Source: CAZGVV01 sp964529155 (GTDB lineage: Bacteria > Pseudomonadota > Alphaproteobacteria > Rickettsiales > SXRF01). From it: a DNA stretch of 64,000 nucleotides. The DNA lies in contig CAZGVV010000001.1 of the NCBI GenBank assembly GCA_964529155.1, positions 1-64,000 of the forward strand, written 5' to 3'. Positions 9,477 to 18,349 of this stretch are shown piece after piece; positions within the stretch are counted from its first letter, which is position 1; the number at the start of each line of letters is the position of its first letter. The notes below the pieces were generated by a model that had not been told where the DNA came from, ran no database searches, and saw nothing but the letters and a program-made list of their open reading frames with translations. The translations under genes and the position numbers were made by a program.

Positions 9477-10019
9477 ATGCCTAAATACCACCCTAAAAAC
9501 GCGCGCGTGAAGCGCGACTATTTCAGTTATCTGGCGGAGGCGGCGGGCAAAAGTCTGCAGACGCTGGAAGCCGTTGGTAAATCCTTACTCCGGTATGAGT
9601 AGTATACCTATTTCAAGGATTTCTCCACCTTCCACCGCGAACAGGTGATTGCCTTCAAGCGGCACCTCGCCAGCCAGAAAGGCGAGCGCAGCGGCGCGGC
9701 ATTCAGCAAGTCCACTCTGTTGTCCACGCTCAATCACCTCAAGGCTTTTTTCAAATGGCTGGCCTGCCAACCGGGGTATAAGCAGAAAATCCACCTTCCA
9801 GACATTACGTATTTTAGCCTTTCGGAAAAGGAAGCGCGTATTGCCAGAGAGCCTAAATACCGCGCCGTGCCGACGCCGGAGCAGATACGGCATGTGCTGG
9901 CCGTTAAGGTATTAGCCCAGCATTTTACAAAAGTCGATGCGCAAGACAAATTTGGCAATAATGGCTTCTCAATTAAAGCCGCTGATCAACGAACCGGATT
10001 TGTCGCAGCAGCAGTTTGA
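9477..10019 (+). pseudogene. Site-specific tyrosine recombinase, N-terminal part, with in-frame amber stop
   Basis: The frame opens with MPKYHPKNARVKRDYFSYL, continues to a TAG at 9600-9602 and then reads on through FHREQVIAFKRHLASQ, STLLSTLNHLKAFFKWLA and FPTPEQIRHVLA-like sequence (here RAVPTPEQIRHVLA). This is the SAM-like N-terminal, core-binding domain of a XerC/D-type integrase family common in alphaproteobacteria. After about 9900 similarity to integrases appears to end and the catalytic domain (R..HxxR..Y) is missing; the frame closes at 10017-10019 with an unrelated tail. Both the amber codon and the truncation mark it as decayed. It probably defines the distal part of the island starting at the tRNA-Val gene. 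Bases 9295-9476 before it show no gene. Confidence 0.8.
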
Positions 10020-10086
10020 TTCGGCTATGCAAAGCGCTGTGAATGTCGCATTGCCTCATCTTTCCGTAAGAAACATTAGGCTTTAA
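9937..10086 (+). CDS. Possible small ORF or gene fragment, unknown
   Basis: A frame of 49 codons beginning MRKTNLAIMASQLKPLINE and ending SVRNIRL before TAA. It overlaps the unrelated tail of the integrase pseudogene in another frame. Gln/Ser-rich helical composition looks protein-like, but there is no clear ribosome site and it may be a fragment of a lost gene at the island boundary. Confidence 0.25.
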   Translation: MRKTNLAIMASQLKPLINEPDLSQQQFDSAMQSAVNVALPHLSVRNIRL

Positions 10087-10140
10087 AAGCTAATTGCATT
10101 TAAAATGCCTATAGCGCAGTTTTCTGGTAAGCGTATTTGC

Positions 10141-10548
10141 CTATTTGCCGCCTACGTAATGTTTTTTGATCGCGTCTACATCACGCAACACGTTTTCTAC
10201 TGCAGAAAGTAGCATTTCACGGGTGTACGGTTTGATGATGTAGTGAATGGCGCCGGCTTCCAGGCCTTCGTAAACATCATAATCTTGTATTTTTGCAGTT
10301 TGCAGTATGACGGGGATGTGGCTGTAGCCGTATTTTTCATTTTTTAAATAGCGAAGTACTTTTAGGCCATCCATTTTTGGCATCATGCTGTCTAGCAGGA
10401 TAAGGTCAATGTCAGCATGCTTGATAATTTCTTTCAGAACATCTTCACCGTTCTTTACAGGAATGACATTATAAATGGCAGGATCAAGATGGAGTTGAAG
10501 GATTTTCAAGCAGGCTTCATCGTCATCCGCGACAATTATATTATACAT
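10141..10548 (-). CDS. Single-domain (CheY-like) response regulator
   Basis: A 135-residue stand-alone receiver domain. The acidic pocket D8-D9-D10, phosphoacceptor Asp53 in LILLDSMMPKMDG, Thr84 and Lys106 in YIIKPYT are all present, so phosphorylation is likely. There is no output domain; such proteins signal by protein-protein contact, in phosphorelays or at the flagellar motor. No histidine kinase lies nearby, so its partner is unknown. It lies just beyond the tRNA-Val island and is transcribed toward it; the island boundary is therefore before 10141. Confidence 0.93.
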   Translation of the reverse strand: MYNIIVADDDEACLKILQLHLDPAIYNVIPVKNGEDVLKEIIKHADIDLILLDSMMPKMDGLKVLRYLKNEKYGYSHIPVILQTAKIQDYDVYEGLEAGAIHYIIKPYTREMLLSAVENVLRDVDAIKKHYVGGK

Positions 10549-10650
10549 AGCACAAAATCCTCTATTGGAAGTTGCAGTTTGATTGTGCCTGCAATTGTAG
10601 GGTGGGCAACATAAATTGCAATATTAAATTTCTGCACATCTTAAAGCTGC

Positions 10651-10690
10651 AGTATGAGGGCAACCAGAGGGAATTTGTTGCCCCCATACT
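10651..10690 (-). terminator. Terminator-like hairpin after the lipoprotein gene
   Basis: AGTATG-A-GGGCAAC at 10651-10664 pairs with GTTGCCC-C-CATACT at 10677-10690, with one internal mismatch. It lies 8 bases past the stop of the minus-strand lipoprotein gene. No strong U-run follows, so termination is tentative. Confidence 0.4.
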
Positions 10691-10698
10691 ATGGACAA

Positions 10699-10986
10699 TT
10701 AGTAATTTTCTTCTTCAATCACTTTAGTGCTGTTGGTGGTTTTGTTAAATAAGCCGCGTGGATCTTTCGAGGTTTTGGATTTTACCACAGCACGTTTATT
10801 GCCGTATTCATCTACGTTTACATCACTGGAGACGCTTTTTTCGGTAGTCGTTCCATTGGCATCGGTAGAAGTAGTTGTTTTTTGATATTTTCCCGGTGGC
10901 AAGGAGGACGCTTTTTGTTCGGTGGTGCAGGCTGCCATGCTGATGGTGGCGGCAGACAGGGCAATCAGGGTGAGAAGTTTTTTCAT
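10699..10986 (-). CDS. Small lipoprotein, unknown function
   Basis: A 95-residue protein beginning MKKLLTLIALSAATISMAAC, a lipoprotein signal peptide with lipobox ending in Cys20. The mature part is short, Thr/Ser/Lys-rich and probably unstructured (KTTTSTDANGTTTEKSVSS, then VDEYGNKRAVVKSKTSK). A start five codons upstream is possible but adds residues before the charged n-region. I know of no function; small polar lipoproteins of this kind are common envelope components. Isolated between two divergently oriented small genes. Confidence 0.75.
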   Translation of the reverse strand: MKKLLTLIALSAATISMAACTTEQKASSLPPGKYQKTTTSTDANGTTTEKSVSSDVNVDEYGNKRAVVKSKTSKDPRGLFNKTTNSTKVIEEENY

Positions 10987-11121
10987 GGGAGATACTTTCA
11001 TATGAGTGGTTGCGTAATATGAATAAGCTCCCGCATATAAAATTCCAACGAGGCGGAGCGTCTAAAATATAAAGATGGGATCAATATTGATCGTGATATG
11101 TTTATTCATTAGAATGGGCTC

Positions 11122-11412
11122 ATGCGTTGCAAAATAATGGTATTGGCATTGATGTTAGTCATGGCGCTGCCAGCTATAGCGGCGATTCCGATTATTCAGA
11201 TATTGAATCCGATGGATAACCCGTATCCGCCACAGCCATACCCACCTTCAGCTGAACAAATTGAGGCTATGCATAAACCTGATACGTTAAAAAATCGCCC
11301 TGCACAACGAGAGCGGCATATGCAACGGCTGGAACGCCATAAAGAACGTGAAATGCAAAAGGGCGATATACCGAAGGATGAAGCGTTGCCGGACAGTCTG
11401 CGGCAACAATAA
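11122..11412 (+). CDS. Small secreted proline-rich protein, unknown function
   Basis: A 96-residue product with a clear signal peptide (MRCKIMVLALMLVMALPAIA, cleavage near Ala-Ala) followed by a proline/tyrosine run NPYPPQPYPPS and a strongly basic/acidic helical tail rich in Arg, His and Glu. It is likely periplasmic. It resembles no family I can name. Its stop is one base from the stop of coaD on the other strand. Confidence 0.65.
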   Translation: MRCKIMVLALMLVMALPAIAAIPIIQILNPMDNPYPPQPYPPSAEQIEAMHKPDTLKNRPAQRERHMQRLERHKEREMQKGDIPKDEALPDSLRQQ

Positions 11413-11413
11413 G

Positions 11414-11908
11414 CTAGCTGGTTTTGAAATGTTTTTGCAGGTGTGCCACTACGGTGGGGGACACAAAGGAAGTAATATCGCCACCTAACCGGGCGATTTG
11501 TTTTACAAAGCGTGAAGATATAAAGTGTGTATCTTCTGAGGCGGTGAGGAATACTGTCTCAATGTCGGGTTTCAGGCGCGTGTTCATGCAGGCCATTTGA
11601 AATTCGTACTCATAATCTGATATGGCACGAATGCCACGGATGATGATGTTGGCGTTTTGCTCGGCAGCGAAGTTGACCAGCAATCCCGAGAATGTACGAA
11701 CGGTAACGCGTTCAGCATTCACGCCCAAAGCTTTCATTTCTTCTTGCACCATTTTGCCGCGTGCTTCTAAAGGGAAAATCGGTTCTTTTCCCGTGTCCAG
11801 GGCAACCCCGACGACCAGACGATCCACCACGTTCAGGGCGCGGCGGATGATGTCCATATGGCCGACGGTGATGGGATCAAAGGTGCCGGGGTAAATGGCG
11901 GTGCGCAT
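11414..11908 (-). CDS. coaD: Phosphopantetheine adenylyltransferase
   Basis: Transfers AMP from ATP to 4'-phosphopantetheine, the penultimate step of coenzyme A synthesis. The 164-residue length is standard. The nucleotidyltransferase signature GTFDPITVGH is near the N-terminus, and IIRGIRAISDYEYE and the ISSRFVK motif follow as expected. It is monocistronic here, convergent with the small secreted protein gene. Confidence 0.97.
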   Translation of the reverse strand: MRTAIYPGTFDPITVGHMDIIRRALNVVDRLVVGVALDTGKEPIFPLEARGKMVQEEMKALGVNAERVTVRTFSGLLVNFAAEQNANIIIRGIRAISDYEYEFQMACMNTRLKPDIETVFLTASEDTHFISSRFVKQIARLGGDITSFVSPTVVAHLQKHFKTS

Positions 11909-11960
11909 GGTGATGCCAGATTAAAAGTGTAACAGATTGACAGAATAGCAATAATTGAAA

Positions 11961-12422
11961 TTAATTAAAGCGTTTTTCTGTGCAGATCAGTGAGCCGATT
12001 TCCGGATGGGTGGGAGTGGCATGAGTGTAATGGCAGCGATACGCATCATGCGGGAGTTTACGGGCAAGATAGACCGATGTGTTGGTGTATTGGCAAATTA
12101 CCCAATAATCGCGCAGCTTTTGAGCGGGGAGGGTCCATGTGCTAATCGGTTGGTTTGAATCACCATTATCCGGTTTCAGGATGGCCATTTCTTCCGGCGG
12201 TCCATCATAGAGTTGGTAGGCAAGTAAGGGATGTGGTAGTAAGTATTGCTGCGATAACCACTCCGGCATGGAATGGGTAAGGGTTTGGGTGGTTTCAATG
12301 GAACTCGGGCAGGTAAGGCTGCTTGCAAGAGCCGGTGGGCTGATGAGTAGAAAAATAATCCAGTATATACGGCGAATTATAACCGGTTTGTGATGTCTCG
12401 GGCGGGGGATATGGGCGTCCAT
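11961..12422 (-). CDS. Secreted STY0301-family protein
   Basis: After a basic N-terminus and a hydrophobic signal segment (YWIIFLLISPPALAS), the product has LTCPSSIE, DGPPEEMAILKPD, WTLPAQ..YWVICQYTNTSVYLARKLP and YRCHY, with a final Cys near the C-terminus. This arrangement matches STY0301-type proteins as I recall them: small exported proteins of unknown role with conserved CP, DGPP and C.Y.T motifs. Four cysteines suggest disulfides. The long Arg/His-rich start means translation may begin later, at a non-ATG codon. Confidence 0.65.
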   Translation of the reverse strand: MDAHIPRPRHHKPVIIRRIYWIIFLLISPPALASSLTCPSSIETTQTLTHSMPEWLSQQYLLPHPLLAYQLYDGPPEEMAILKPDNGDSNQPISTWTLPAQKLRDYWVICQYTNTSVYLARKLPHDAYRCHYTHATPTHPEIGSLICTEKRFN

Positions 12423-12449
12423 AATGCTTTGATTCCTAATAAAAATAGC

Positions 12450-12592
12450 TATAGTTATTCCACTTTACCATTACACATGGCTGCAAAGAGTGTTTTCTGC
12501 GCTTCCGGTGCTCACGTACACCTGTACGCTGCGCTCCGGTTCTCGAAAACACTATGTTCGTCTACGTATAATGTTAAATTGAAATAACTATA
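12450..12592. repeat. Long imperfect palindromic element (MITE-like)
   Basis: The ends TATAGTTATT (12450-12459) and AATAACTATA (12583-12592) are perfect inverses. Inward the arms keep matching with scattered differences: AGTGTTTTC (12489-12497) pairs with GAAAACACT (12545-12553), and CCGG-GTGCTCACGTACA with TGTACGCTGCGCTCCGG around a short centre. The whole 143-base stretch could fold into one long hairpin. It lies between two minus-strand genes, STY0301-like and gyrA. Only one copy is in this window, so mobility is inferred from structure. Confidence 0.6.
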
Positions 12593-12648
12593 TATCAAGG
12601 CAATGGTCATGAAGCAGAAGGCTATATAAACAGCTAGATTAGCCACTG

Positions 12649-15357
12649 CTATTCAGTAGTACTTTCATTTGCTGCATCTTCCGTCTCTGCCATATCGGCT
12701 GCAACACGCACTACACTTACCACCTTTTCACCTTCACTCGTCTTCAGGATGGTCACACCTTGTGTATTACGTCCTGCTAAGCGGATGTCTTCTACAGGGG
12801 TGCGGATTAGAGTGGCGCGGTCGGTCATCAGCATGATCTGGTCGGTGGATGCAGCAGGGAAGCTGGCGACTACAGAGCCATTGCGTGGTGAGGTGATGAT
12901 GTTGGTGATGCCAGAGCCACCACGGCCGGTAACACGGTATTCATAGGCTGAGCTACGCTTGCCGAAGCCATTGATGGTGACCGTGAGCAGGAATTCTTCG
13001 GCGGTTTCCATTTCACGGAAGCGCTCGTCCGAAAGGGTAAGTTCAGTGGTTACGGTTTCTTCCGGCTCGTCGAATTGCTCGCCTTCCAAGCGGCGTTTAG
13101 CCGAGGCGCGTTTGAGATAGGCTTGGCGTTCTTCAGCCGTTGCAGCAATACCGTGGAGGATGGTGAGCGACACTACTTCATCTTTGTCACTTAAGCGCAT
13201 GCCACGAACACCGTCGGAAGTGCGGCTTTTGAATACGCGTACGTCATCAACCGGGAAGCGGATGCACTTGCCTTCGCGGGATGCCAGAAGTACGTGGTTG
13301 GCTTCATTACATACGTGCACGCCGATCAGCTTATCACCTTCATCCAGACGGATGGCGATTTTGCCGGAAGTGCGGATGTCATGGAAATCGGACAAGTCAT
13401 TGCGGCGCACATTGCCCTTAGCCGTGGCGAAGAAAATATGCATGGCGTCCCACTGTGTTTCATCTTCCGGCATCGGCATGAAGGTGGTGATGGTTTCACC
13501 TTCAGCGAGCGGGAACAGATTCACCAGCGCTTTGCCGCGCGTATTAGCGGCGCCTTGCGGTAGGCGGTATACTTTGAGCTTATAGACTTTGCCGGTGCTG
13601 GAGAAGAACAACACAGGGGTATGCGTATTGACGACCAGGAGCTCAACGGTCACGTCTTCATCTCGCACAGCCATGGCGGATTTGCCTTTGCCACCACGAC
13701 GTTGCGCGCGGTAGGCGGAGAGGGGGGTGCGTTTGATGTAGCCGCTGGCCGTCACGGTGACGACCATGTCTTCTTTTTGGATCAGGTCTTCCATGTCGTG
13801 TTCGAATTCGCCCAGCTCAATGGCGGTGCGGCGTGGCACGGCAAACGCGTCACGGGCTTTGGTCAATTCTTCGCGCAGGATTGCGATGCGGCGGCCACGA
13901 TCAGCAAGGATGTCCAGAAAATCAGCAATCTCAGCGGCCAGCGCTTGCATTTCTTCGTCGATTTTATTGCGCTCAAGGCCGGTTAAACGTTGCAGGCGGA
14001 GTTCCAGAATGGCGCGAGCCTGGGCTTCGGTGAAGCGGATACGGCCACCTTCTACCTGGTTGCCGGAATCATCTACAAGGGCAAGCAAGGGCAATACATC
14101 ACCTGCTGCCCAGTCACGCGACATGAGTTCTTCGCGCGCAACGTCTGGGTTAGCGGCTGCACGAATAACTTTGATAACTTCATCGATATTGGCAACAGCG
14201 ATGGCAAGACCGATCAATACGTGGGCACGGTCACGGGCTTTGCCGAGCATATAGTTGGTACGACGGCCAATCACTTCTTCGCGGAAGGCGATGAAAGAGA
14301 CCAGTACGTCTCGGAAATTCATTACGCGCGGGCGGCCCTGGTCCAGTGCCAGCATGTTGACGCCAAAGCTGGTTTGCAGCGGGGTCATGGCAAAAAGCTG
14401 GTTCAGTACAACTTCAGGTACGGCGTCTTTTTTTACTTCAATGTAGATACGCACGCCGGATTTATCGGATTCGTCGCGCAGATCGGAGATACCCTCAATA
14501 CGCTTTTCGCGTACTAATTCACCGATGCGTTCAACCGTGCGGCCTTTGTTTACTTGGTAAGGCACTTCATGAACGATGATGGCAAAACGGCCTGGGCGTA
14601 CTTCTTCAATTTCGGTTTTGGCGCGGATAAGCACGGAGCCACGACCCGTATGCATGGCGGAATGAATGCCTGCACGACCTAAAATAATACCACCAGTAGG
14701 GAAATCAGGGCCATGGCAGACTTGCATTAAGGCGTCTACGCTGGCCTCAGGATCGTCCAGCAGCATCAGCGTTGCGTCTACCACTTCACCGATATTATGT
14801 GGCGGAATATTAGTGGCCATGCCAACGGCGATACCGCCAGCACCATTGACGAGTAAGTTAGGGAATTGAGCGGGAAGTACGAGCGGTTCTTTTTCCGAGC
14901 CGTCATAATTTTCCTGGAAATCGACCGTGTTTTTGTCCAGATCTTCCAGCAGCGAATGCGCAGGCTTGGCAAGGCGGGACTCGGTGTAACGCATGGCGGC
15001 GGCGGCATCACCGTCCATCGAGCCGAAGTTACCTTGGCCGTCGATGAGCATCAGGCTCATGGAGAAGGGCTGAGCCATGCGTACGAGTGCATCATAAATC
15101 GCGGAGTCACCATGGGGATGGTATTTACCCATGACTTCACCGACGATGCGGGCAGATTTGCGGTACGGCTTATTATAATCATTCCCGGTTTCATGCATCG
15201 CATACAGAATACGGCGGTGGACGGGTTTTAAGCCGTCACGCGCGTCTGGGATGGCGCGGGAAACGATTACACTCATGGCGTAATCGAGGTAGGATTTCTT
15301 CATTTCCTCGTCGATGGAGACGGGAATCAAATCGGCATGTGTGATGGTGGTGCTCAT
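12649..15357 (-). CDS. gyrA: DNA gyrase subunit A
   Basis: The breakage-reunion subunit that introduces negative supercoils. The product has 902 residues. The catalytic tyrosine is Tyr124 in AAAMRYTE. The GyrA box QRRGGKG, which marks gyrase rather than topoisomerase IV, is present in the C-terminal wrapping domain. The quinolone-determining region reads [10 protein letters not shown], with Ser85 and Asp89 at the positions of E. coli Ser83 and Asp87, the sensitive state. An acidic C-terminal tail is typical. The gene is monocistronic; bases 12593-12648 downstream show no clear terminator. Confidence 0.98.
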   Translation of the reverse strand: MSTTITHADLIPVSIDEEMKKSYLDYAMSVIVSRAIPDARDGLKPVHRRILYAMHETGNDYNKPYRKSARIVGEVMGKYHPHGDSAIYDALVRMAQPFSMSLMLIDGQGNFGSMDGDAAAAMRYTESRLAKPAHSLLEDLDKNTVDFQENYDGSEKEPLVLPAQFPNLLVNGAGGIAVGMATNIPPHNIGEVVDATLMLLDDPEASVDALMQVCHGPDFPTGGIILGRAGIHSAMHTGRGSVLIRAKTEIEEVRPGRFAIIVHEVPYQVNKGRTVERIGELVREKRIEGISDLRDESDKSGVRIYIEVKKDAVPEVVLNQLFAMTPLQTSFGVNMLALDQGRPRVMNFRDVLVSFIAFREEVIGRRTNYMLGKARDRAHVLIGLAIAVANIDEVIKVIRAAANPDVAREELMSRDWAAGDVLPLLALVDDSGNQVEGGRIRFTEAQARAILELRLQRLTGLERNKIDEEMQALAAEIADFLDILADRGRRIAILREELTKARDAFAVPRRTAIELGEFEHDMEDLIQKEDMVVTVTASGYIKRTPLSAYRAQRRGGKGKSAMAVRDEDVTVELLVVNTHTPVLFFSSTGKVYKLKVYRLPQGAANTRGKALVNLFPLAEGETITTFMPMPEDETQWDAMHIFFATAKGNVRRNDLSDFHDIRTSGKIAIRLDEGDKLIGVHVCNEANHVLLASREGKCIRFPVDDVRVFKSRTSDGVRGMRLSDKDEVVSLTILHGIAATAEERQAYLKRASAKRRLEGEQFDEPEETVTTELTLSDERFREMETAEEFLLTVTINGFGKRSSAYEYRVTGRGGSGITNIITSPRNGSVVASFPAASTDQIMLMTDRATLIRTPVEDIRLAGRNTQGVTILKTSEGEKVVSVVRVAADMAETEDAANESTTE

Positions 15358-15411
15358 AGGGGCTCAGGAGTAGTAGATTTAGGGGGGAATGGCAAGAGAC
15401 GTTGTTAGAAA

Positions 15412-16215
15412 TTATCCCGCATTCGCCTCTTCATAAAGATCAACCAATGCGGCTCCAATAAGAGGGATGGTAATGGGCAGAGGGAAAACAAGCAGGAGCC
15501 CCAGCGTATTTAATGCATTCAGCCCAAAAATGGCCCCAAAACGCTCGCCGCTATTGCTGGTGAGAGAGACGCTTTGCCGTATAGAATCTAGTGCATTGAT
15601 TTTTTTATTTAAAATAATAAAAGGTGAGAAAGCGCATAAGGATAAAAGAATTACTCCCGGCAGAATCCCCAGTACCAATCCAAAAACAGCGAATACCGCT
15701 ATACTACCAGCGGTTATAAGAGCGGTGGGGATGCAAGGTAATAAATAGTTTTGAAAAAATCTGTGGTTAAGGGGTTTGTCATGGTAGGCGCAGATAATCA
15801 GGGTCATAATTAATTGCTGAAAAATAAGGCTGAGCATGAACCCAACGATCAACCCTGCTTGCCAAGTCAATAATTGACCAAGGATGGCGCCAAAACCAAA
15901 TGAAAACAAGATAGCAAGTCCAGAAAATGCAGAAAAACCCATGTGCTGGCCTAAAAATCCCCATCCTGTCTTCAGTGCGCGTTTAAAATGTTGGCCTGCG
16001 GAGTAGGAACGGGTAATCGCTTCGTAGCGTATAGTGCTTTCTTGGAGTAAAGGACGCACATTAGCCCAGTTATAGGCAGGGCGAATGTCGCCGCTGCTGT
16101 CTGAGATAAGGGTATCCATGTGTAATTTGCCAGAGCGAATTTTTACTAAAAGTGCTGGTATATCAAATGGTCCGTCACGGCCGTGGGCATCGTCATGGAT
16201 ATAATACTCAGACAC
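15412..16215 (-). CDS. GYF_2-like domain plus multi-pass membrane protein
   Basis: Residues 3-55 (YYIHDDAHGRDGPFDIPALLVKIRSGKL..DTLI) look like the bacterial GYF_2/DUF4339 domain, a short module with Y.....G...GP. and W near the end, usually found at the N-terminus of membrane proteins. The rest contains about five or six hydrophobic helices with SLCAFSPFIILNKK and a C-terminal amphipathic stretch, resembling the broad DUF975-like group. Function is unknown. Its first 8 bases overlap the end of pyrF, so the two are co-transcribed and probably translationally coupled; that does not by itself link it to pyrimidine synthesis. Confidence 0.7.
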   Translation of the reverse strand: MSEYYIHDDAHGRDGPFDIPALLVKIRSGKLHMDTLISDSSGDIRPAYNWANVRPLLQESTIRYEAITRSYSAGQHFKRALKTGWGFLGQHMGFSAFSGLAILFSFGFGAILGQLLTWQAGLIVGFMLSLIFQQLIMTLIICAYHDKPLNHRFFQNYLLPCIPTALITAGSIAVFAVFGLVLGILPGVILLSLCAFSPFIILNKKINALDSIRQSVSLTSNSGERFGAIFGLNALNTLGLLLVFPLPITIPLIGAALVDLYEEANAG

Positions 16216-16927
16216 GCATCACCCCATGGATGCTTTCGGCAATAGTACGTGCGGCATCTGCGGGATTGGCAGCAGCAGTGATAGGACGGCCAATGACAAG
16301 GTAATCTGCACCACGCAGGAGCGCCTCTTTAGGTGTAAGCACGCGTTTTTGATCGCCTGCCTGTGCTCCATCTGGCCGAATACCGGGAACGACTAAGAGG
16401 AAATCCTTGCCGCATTCACGGCGTAATACTTCAATTTCATGCGGTGAACAGATCACGCCGTCTAATCCCGCTTCTTGTGCTAAACGGGCCAGGCGGCAGA
16501 CCTGGTCGTCCATTTTGTGGCCAATACCAATTGGGGGGAGGTCATTTTCATCCAGGCTAGTGAGGACAGTAACACCGAGTACGTTGGTCTTTTTTTCAGG
16601 CAAGGCCGAATCCCTGGCGGCTTCAACGGCGGCGCGTAACATATCTTTTCCGCCAAGCGTATGAATAGTTAACAGGGCCGGAGCTAAGGGTGCGGCAGCA
16701 CGAATGGCGCGCGCAACGGTGTGTGGGATGTCATGAAATTTGAGGTCCAGAAAGAGCGGGAGCGGATTTTCAGCCATCACCTGCTGAACGCCGGCTGCGC
16801 CATGGGCGGTGAAAAACTCTAGCCCTAGCTTGAGTGCTCCTACGTGTCCGTCCAGCGCACGGCAGAGCGCACGGGCATGGCCAATGTCGGTCGTATCGAC
16901 TGCGCAGATAACTGGATTATATACCAT
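16208..16927 (-). CDS. pyrF: Orotidine 5'-phosphate decarboxylase
   Basis: Last step of de novo UMP synthesis. The 239-residue product has the catalytic signature DLKFHDIPHTV (Asp-Lys-...-Asp), an N-terminal ICAVDTTD strand, and VVPGIRPDG and YLVIGRPIT phosphate-binding loops. It overlaps the downstream membrane protein gene by 8 bases. No good ribosome site is visible ahead of the ATG. Confidence 0.97.
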   Translation of the reverse strand: MVYNPVICAVDTTDIGHARALCRALDGHVGALKLGLEFFTAHGAAGVQQVMAENPLPLFLDLKFHDIPHTVARAIRAAAPLAPALLTIHTLGGKDMLRAAVEAARDSALPEKKTNVLGVTVLTSLDENDLPPIGIGHKMDDQVCRLARLAQEAGLDGVICSPHEIEVLRRECGKDFLLVVPGIRPDGAQAGDQKRVLTPKEALLRGADYLVIGRPITAAANPADAARTIAESIHGVMRV

Positions 16928-17013
16928 AGCACTATGTCTATCTGCTCAGACAAAAAATGCTACCAAAAATAGCAAGTCCCGCGTCCAAAATGAATTTGGC
17001 ACGGGAACTTAAC

Positions 17014-17499
17014 TTATTTTCGCTTTTTCTTGGATGGTGGAGTAGAAGGCCGGCGCTTGGATTTAGAGGTCGTTTCGTCCTCATCCTCTTCTGGTTCTTC
17101 CTCTTCTTCATCTTCCTCGACATCATCAATGAGGACGGCATCGCCCACATCCCCATCTTCGAGGCCAAGCTCATCGTCGCCTTTTTCTTCGATTTCCTCA
17201 ATTTCACCGAGTACTTCAATATCGTCTGCGCCTTCCAGTTCCTCCATCTCTCCCTGGCCGCCGCCCTCCATGCCAAAGGCCTCGTCTTCGTCATTGACTG
17301 GTGTGCGTGGTTTTACAAGAGCAGGTTTAGGCGCTTTTTCCGGAGCAGCACGTTTAGTGCGGCGTGAGCGAAATTGGGCCGCAGGATCATGCTCATGGTC
17401 GCATTTAGGGCAATGGGCGGGTGAGCGGTTCAAATCATAAAAATGCGCGCTACATTGTGGGCAGGTACGCTTAGTGCCGATTGGGTTGTGTGGGGCCAC
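17014..17499 (-). CDS. TIGR02300 (FYDLN-acid) family protein
   Basis: A lineage marker: this family is found in Alphaproteobacteria. A zinc-ribbon-like N-terminus has Cys13, Cys16, Cys30 and Cys33 around the diagnostic HFYDLNRSP. It is followed by a basic stretch and then a long Glu/Asp-rich low-complexity region (residues about 70-140), ending in a Lys/Arg-rich tail. The start is GTG at 17499 with AAGGAG about 6 bases upstream. Function is unknown. Length, 161 residues, fits the family's variable acidic tail. Confidence 0.92.
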   Translation of the reverse strand: MAPHNPIGTKRTCPQCSAHFYDLNRSPAHCPKCDHEHDPAAQFRSRRTKRAAPEKAPKPALVKPRTPVNDEDEAFGMEGGGQGEMEELEGADDIEVLGEIEEIEEKGDDELGLEDGDVGDAVLIDDVEEDEEEEEPEEDEDETTSKSKRRPSTPPSKKKRK

Positions 17500-17609
17500 A
17501 GGGAACTCCTTGACAAATTATTAGCTTGACCCGGATGTATCTGCCTAATTTTTAGCATGCTTGCAATAGATATTGCAATTTTTGTGAAAGCACGCCAAAT
17601 AATCACCCT

Positions 17610-18194
17610 ATGACAGACAATGTAAAACCTATTTTTGAAGAAATAACCGCCGAAACCGAGTCTCAGGGGCACGAATCTGAGGCGCATGCACGAATTGCTG
17701 CGCTGGAGGAGGAAGTAAGCCAGATGAAAGATCGTGCGCTCCGCGCTTTGGCGGAAGCAGAAAATACCCGCAAACGTGCACAGAAAGATGTTGAAGAATC
17801 AACGAAGTATGCAGTTTCTGNNNNNNNNNNTGGTTTTGCCCGTGATCTGGTTGGGGTTGCGGAAAATTTATATCGCGCATTGGCCAGTATCCCTGAAGAA
17901 GCCAAATCTATTGGCGCCGTGAAGTCCTTGGCTGAAGGGGTGGATATGACCCTGAAAGAACTTCTGGGCAATTTTGAACGTCAGGGAATTAGGCGGATTG
18001 ACCCGATGGGCGAGAAATTTGATCCTAATTTCCATCAGGCAGTATTACAGGTGGATTCCCCCGGAAGCGAATCAGGGACTGTCGTGCAAGTATTGCAAGC
18101 GGGTTATGTTTTGCATGATCGTTTGCTTCGCCCTGCATTAGTAGGGGTGGCGAAAGCAGGCGAAGAATCGCGGCAGCTTGATGCCACTGCATAA
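17610..18194 (+). CDS. grpE: Nucleotide exchange factor GrpE (short assembly gap)
   Basis: GrpE releases ADP from DnaK. An acidic N-terminal tail and long coiled coil (ARIAALEEEVSQMKDRALRALAEAENTRKRAQKD) lead to the beta domain with the family motif, here GEKFDPNFHQAVLQV, and VLQAGYVLHDRLLRPALVGVAK. Ten Ns at 17821-17830 interrupt KYAVS and GFARDL; the flanks share a two-base overlap (TG) that would join them as KYAVSGFARDL, exactly the family sequence, so little or nothing is missing. dnaK and dnaJ are not in the window; the specialised HscA/HscB pair is at 44342. Confidence 0.95.
   Translation: MTDNVKPIFEEITAETESQGHESEAHARIAALEEEVSQMKDRALRALAEAENTRKRAQKDVEESTKYAVSXXXXGFARDLVGVAENLYRALASIPEEAKSIGAVKSLAEGVDMTLKELLGNFERQGIRRIDPMGEKFDPNFHQAVLQVDSPGSESGTVVQVLQAGYVLHDRLLRPALVGVAKAGEESRQLDATA
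17821..17830. other. Assembly gap (10 N) in grpE
   Basis: The frame is kept across it, and merging the flanks at the shared TG restores the expected GrpE sequence without the four unknown residues. Confidence 0.85.
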
Positions 18195-18313
18195 ATTTTT
18201 ATCTGCACCTTTTTCCACACCAACACCAGCACTTTTAAAACGTTAATTTTAGCAAGAGGTGCTAGAAAGAAGTGTTAGTGAAGTAGTGATATTATTGGCG
18301 TAGGAAACGGAGG

Positions 18314-18333
18314 GTTGCATCCGCAGATGCAAC
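18314..18333 (+). promoter_or_regulatory. Perfect 8-bp hairpin upstream of ftsX
   Basis: GTTGCATC (18314-18321) and GATGCAAC (18326-18333) enclose CGCA, ending 16 bases before the ftsX ATG. It could influence translation initiation or be an operator. There is no U-run, so it is not an obvious terminator. Confidence 0.35.
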
Positions 18334-18349
18334 TGCTAACATATGTATT

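Noticed and set aside
10000..10140. attR copy of the tRNA-Val 3' end closing the island
   Set aside because: I searched by eye for the T-arm/acceptor sequence and did not find it.
17030..17370. Plus-strand frames opposite the FYDLN-acid gene, rich in Ser
   Set aside because: They are antisense reflections of the acidic low-complexity region of the real gene.
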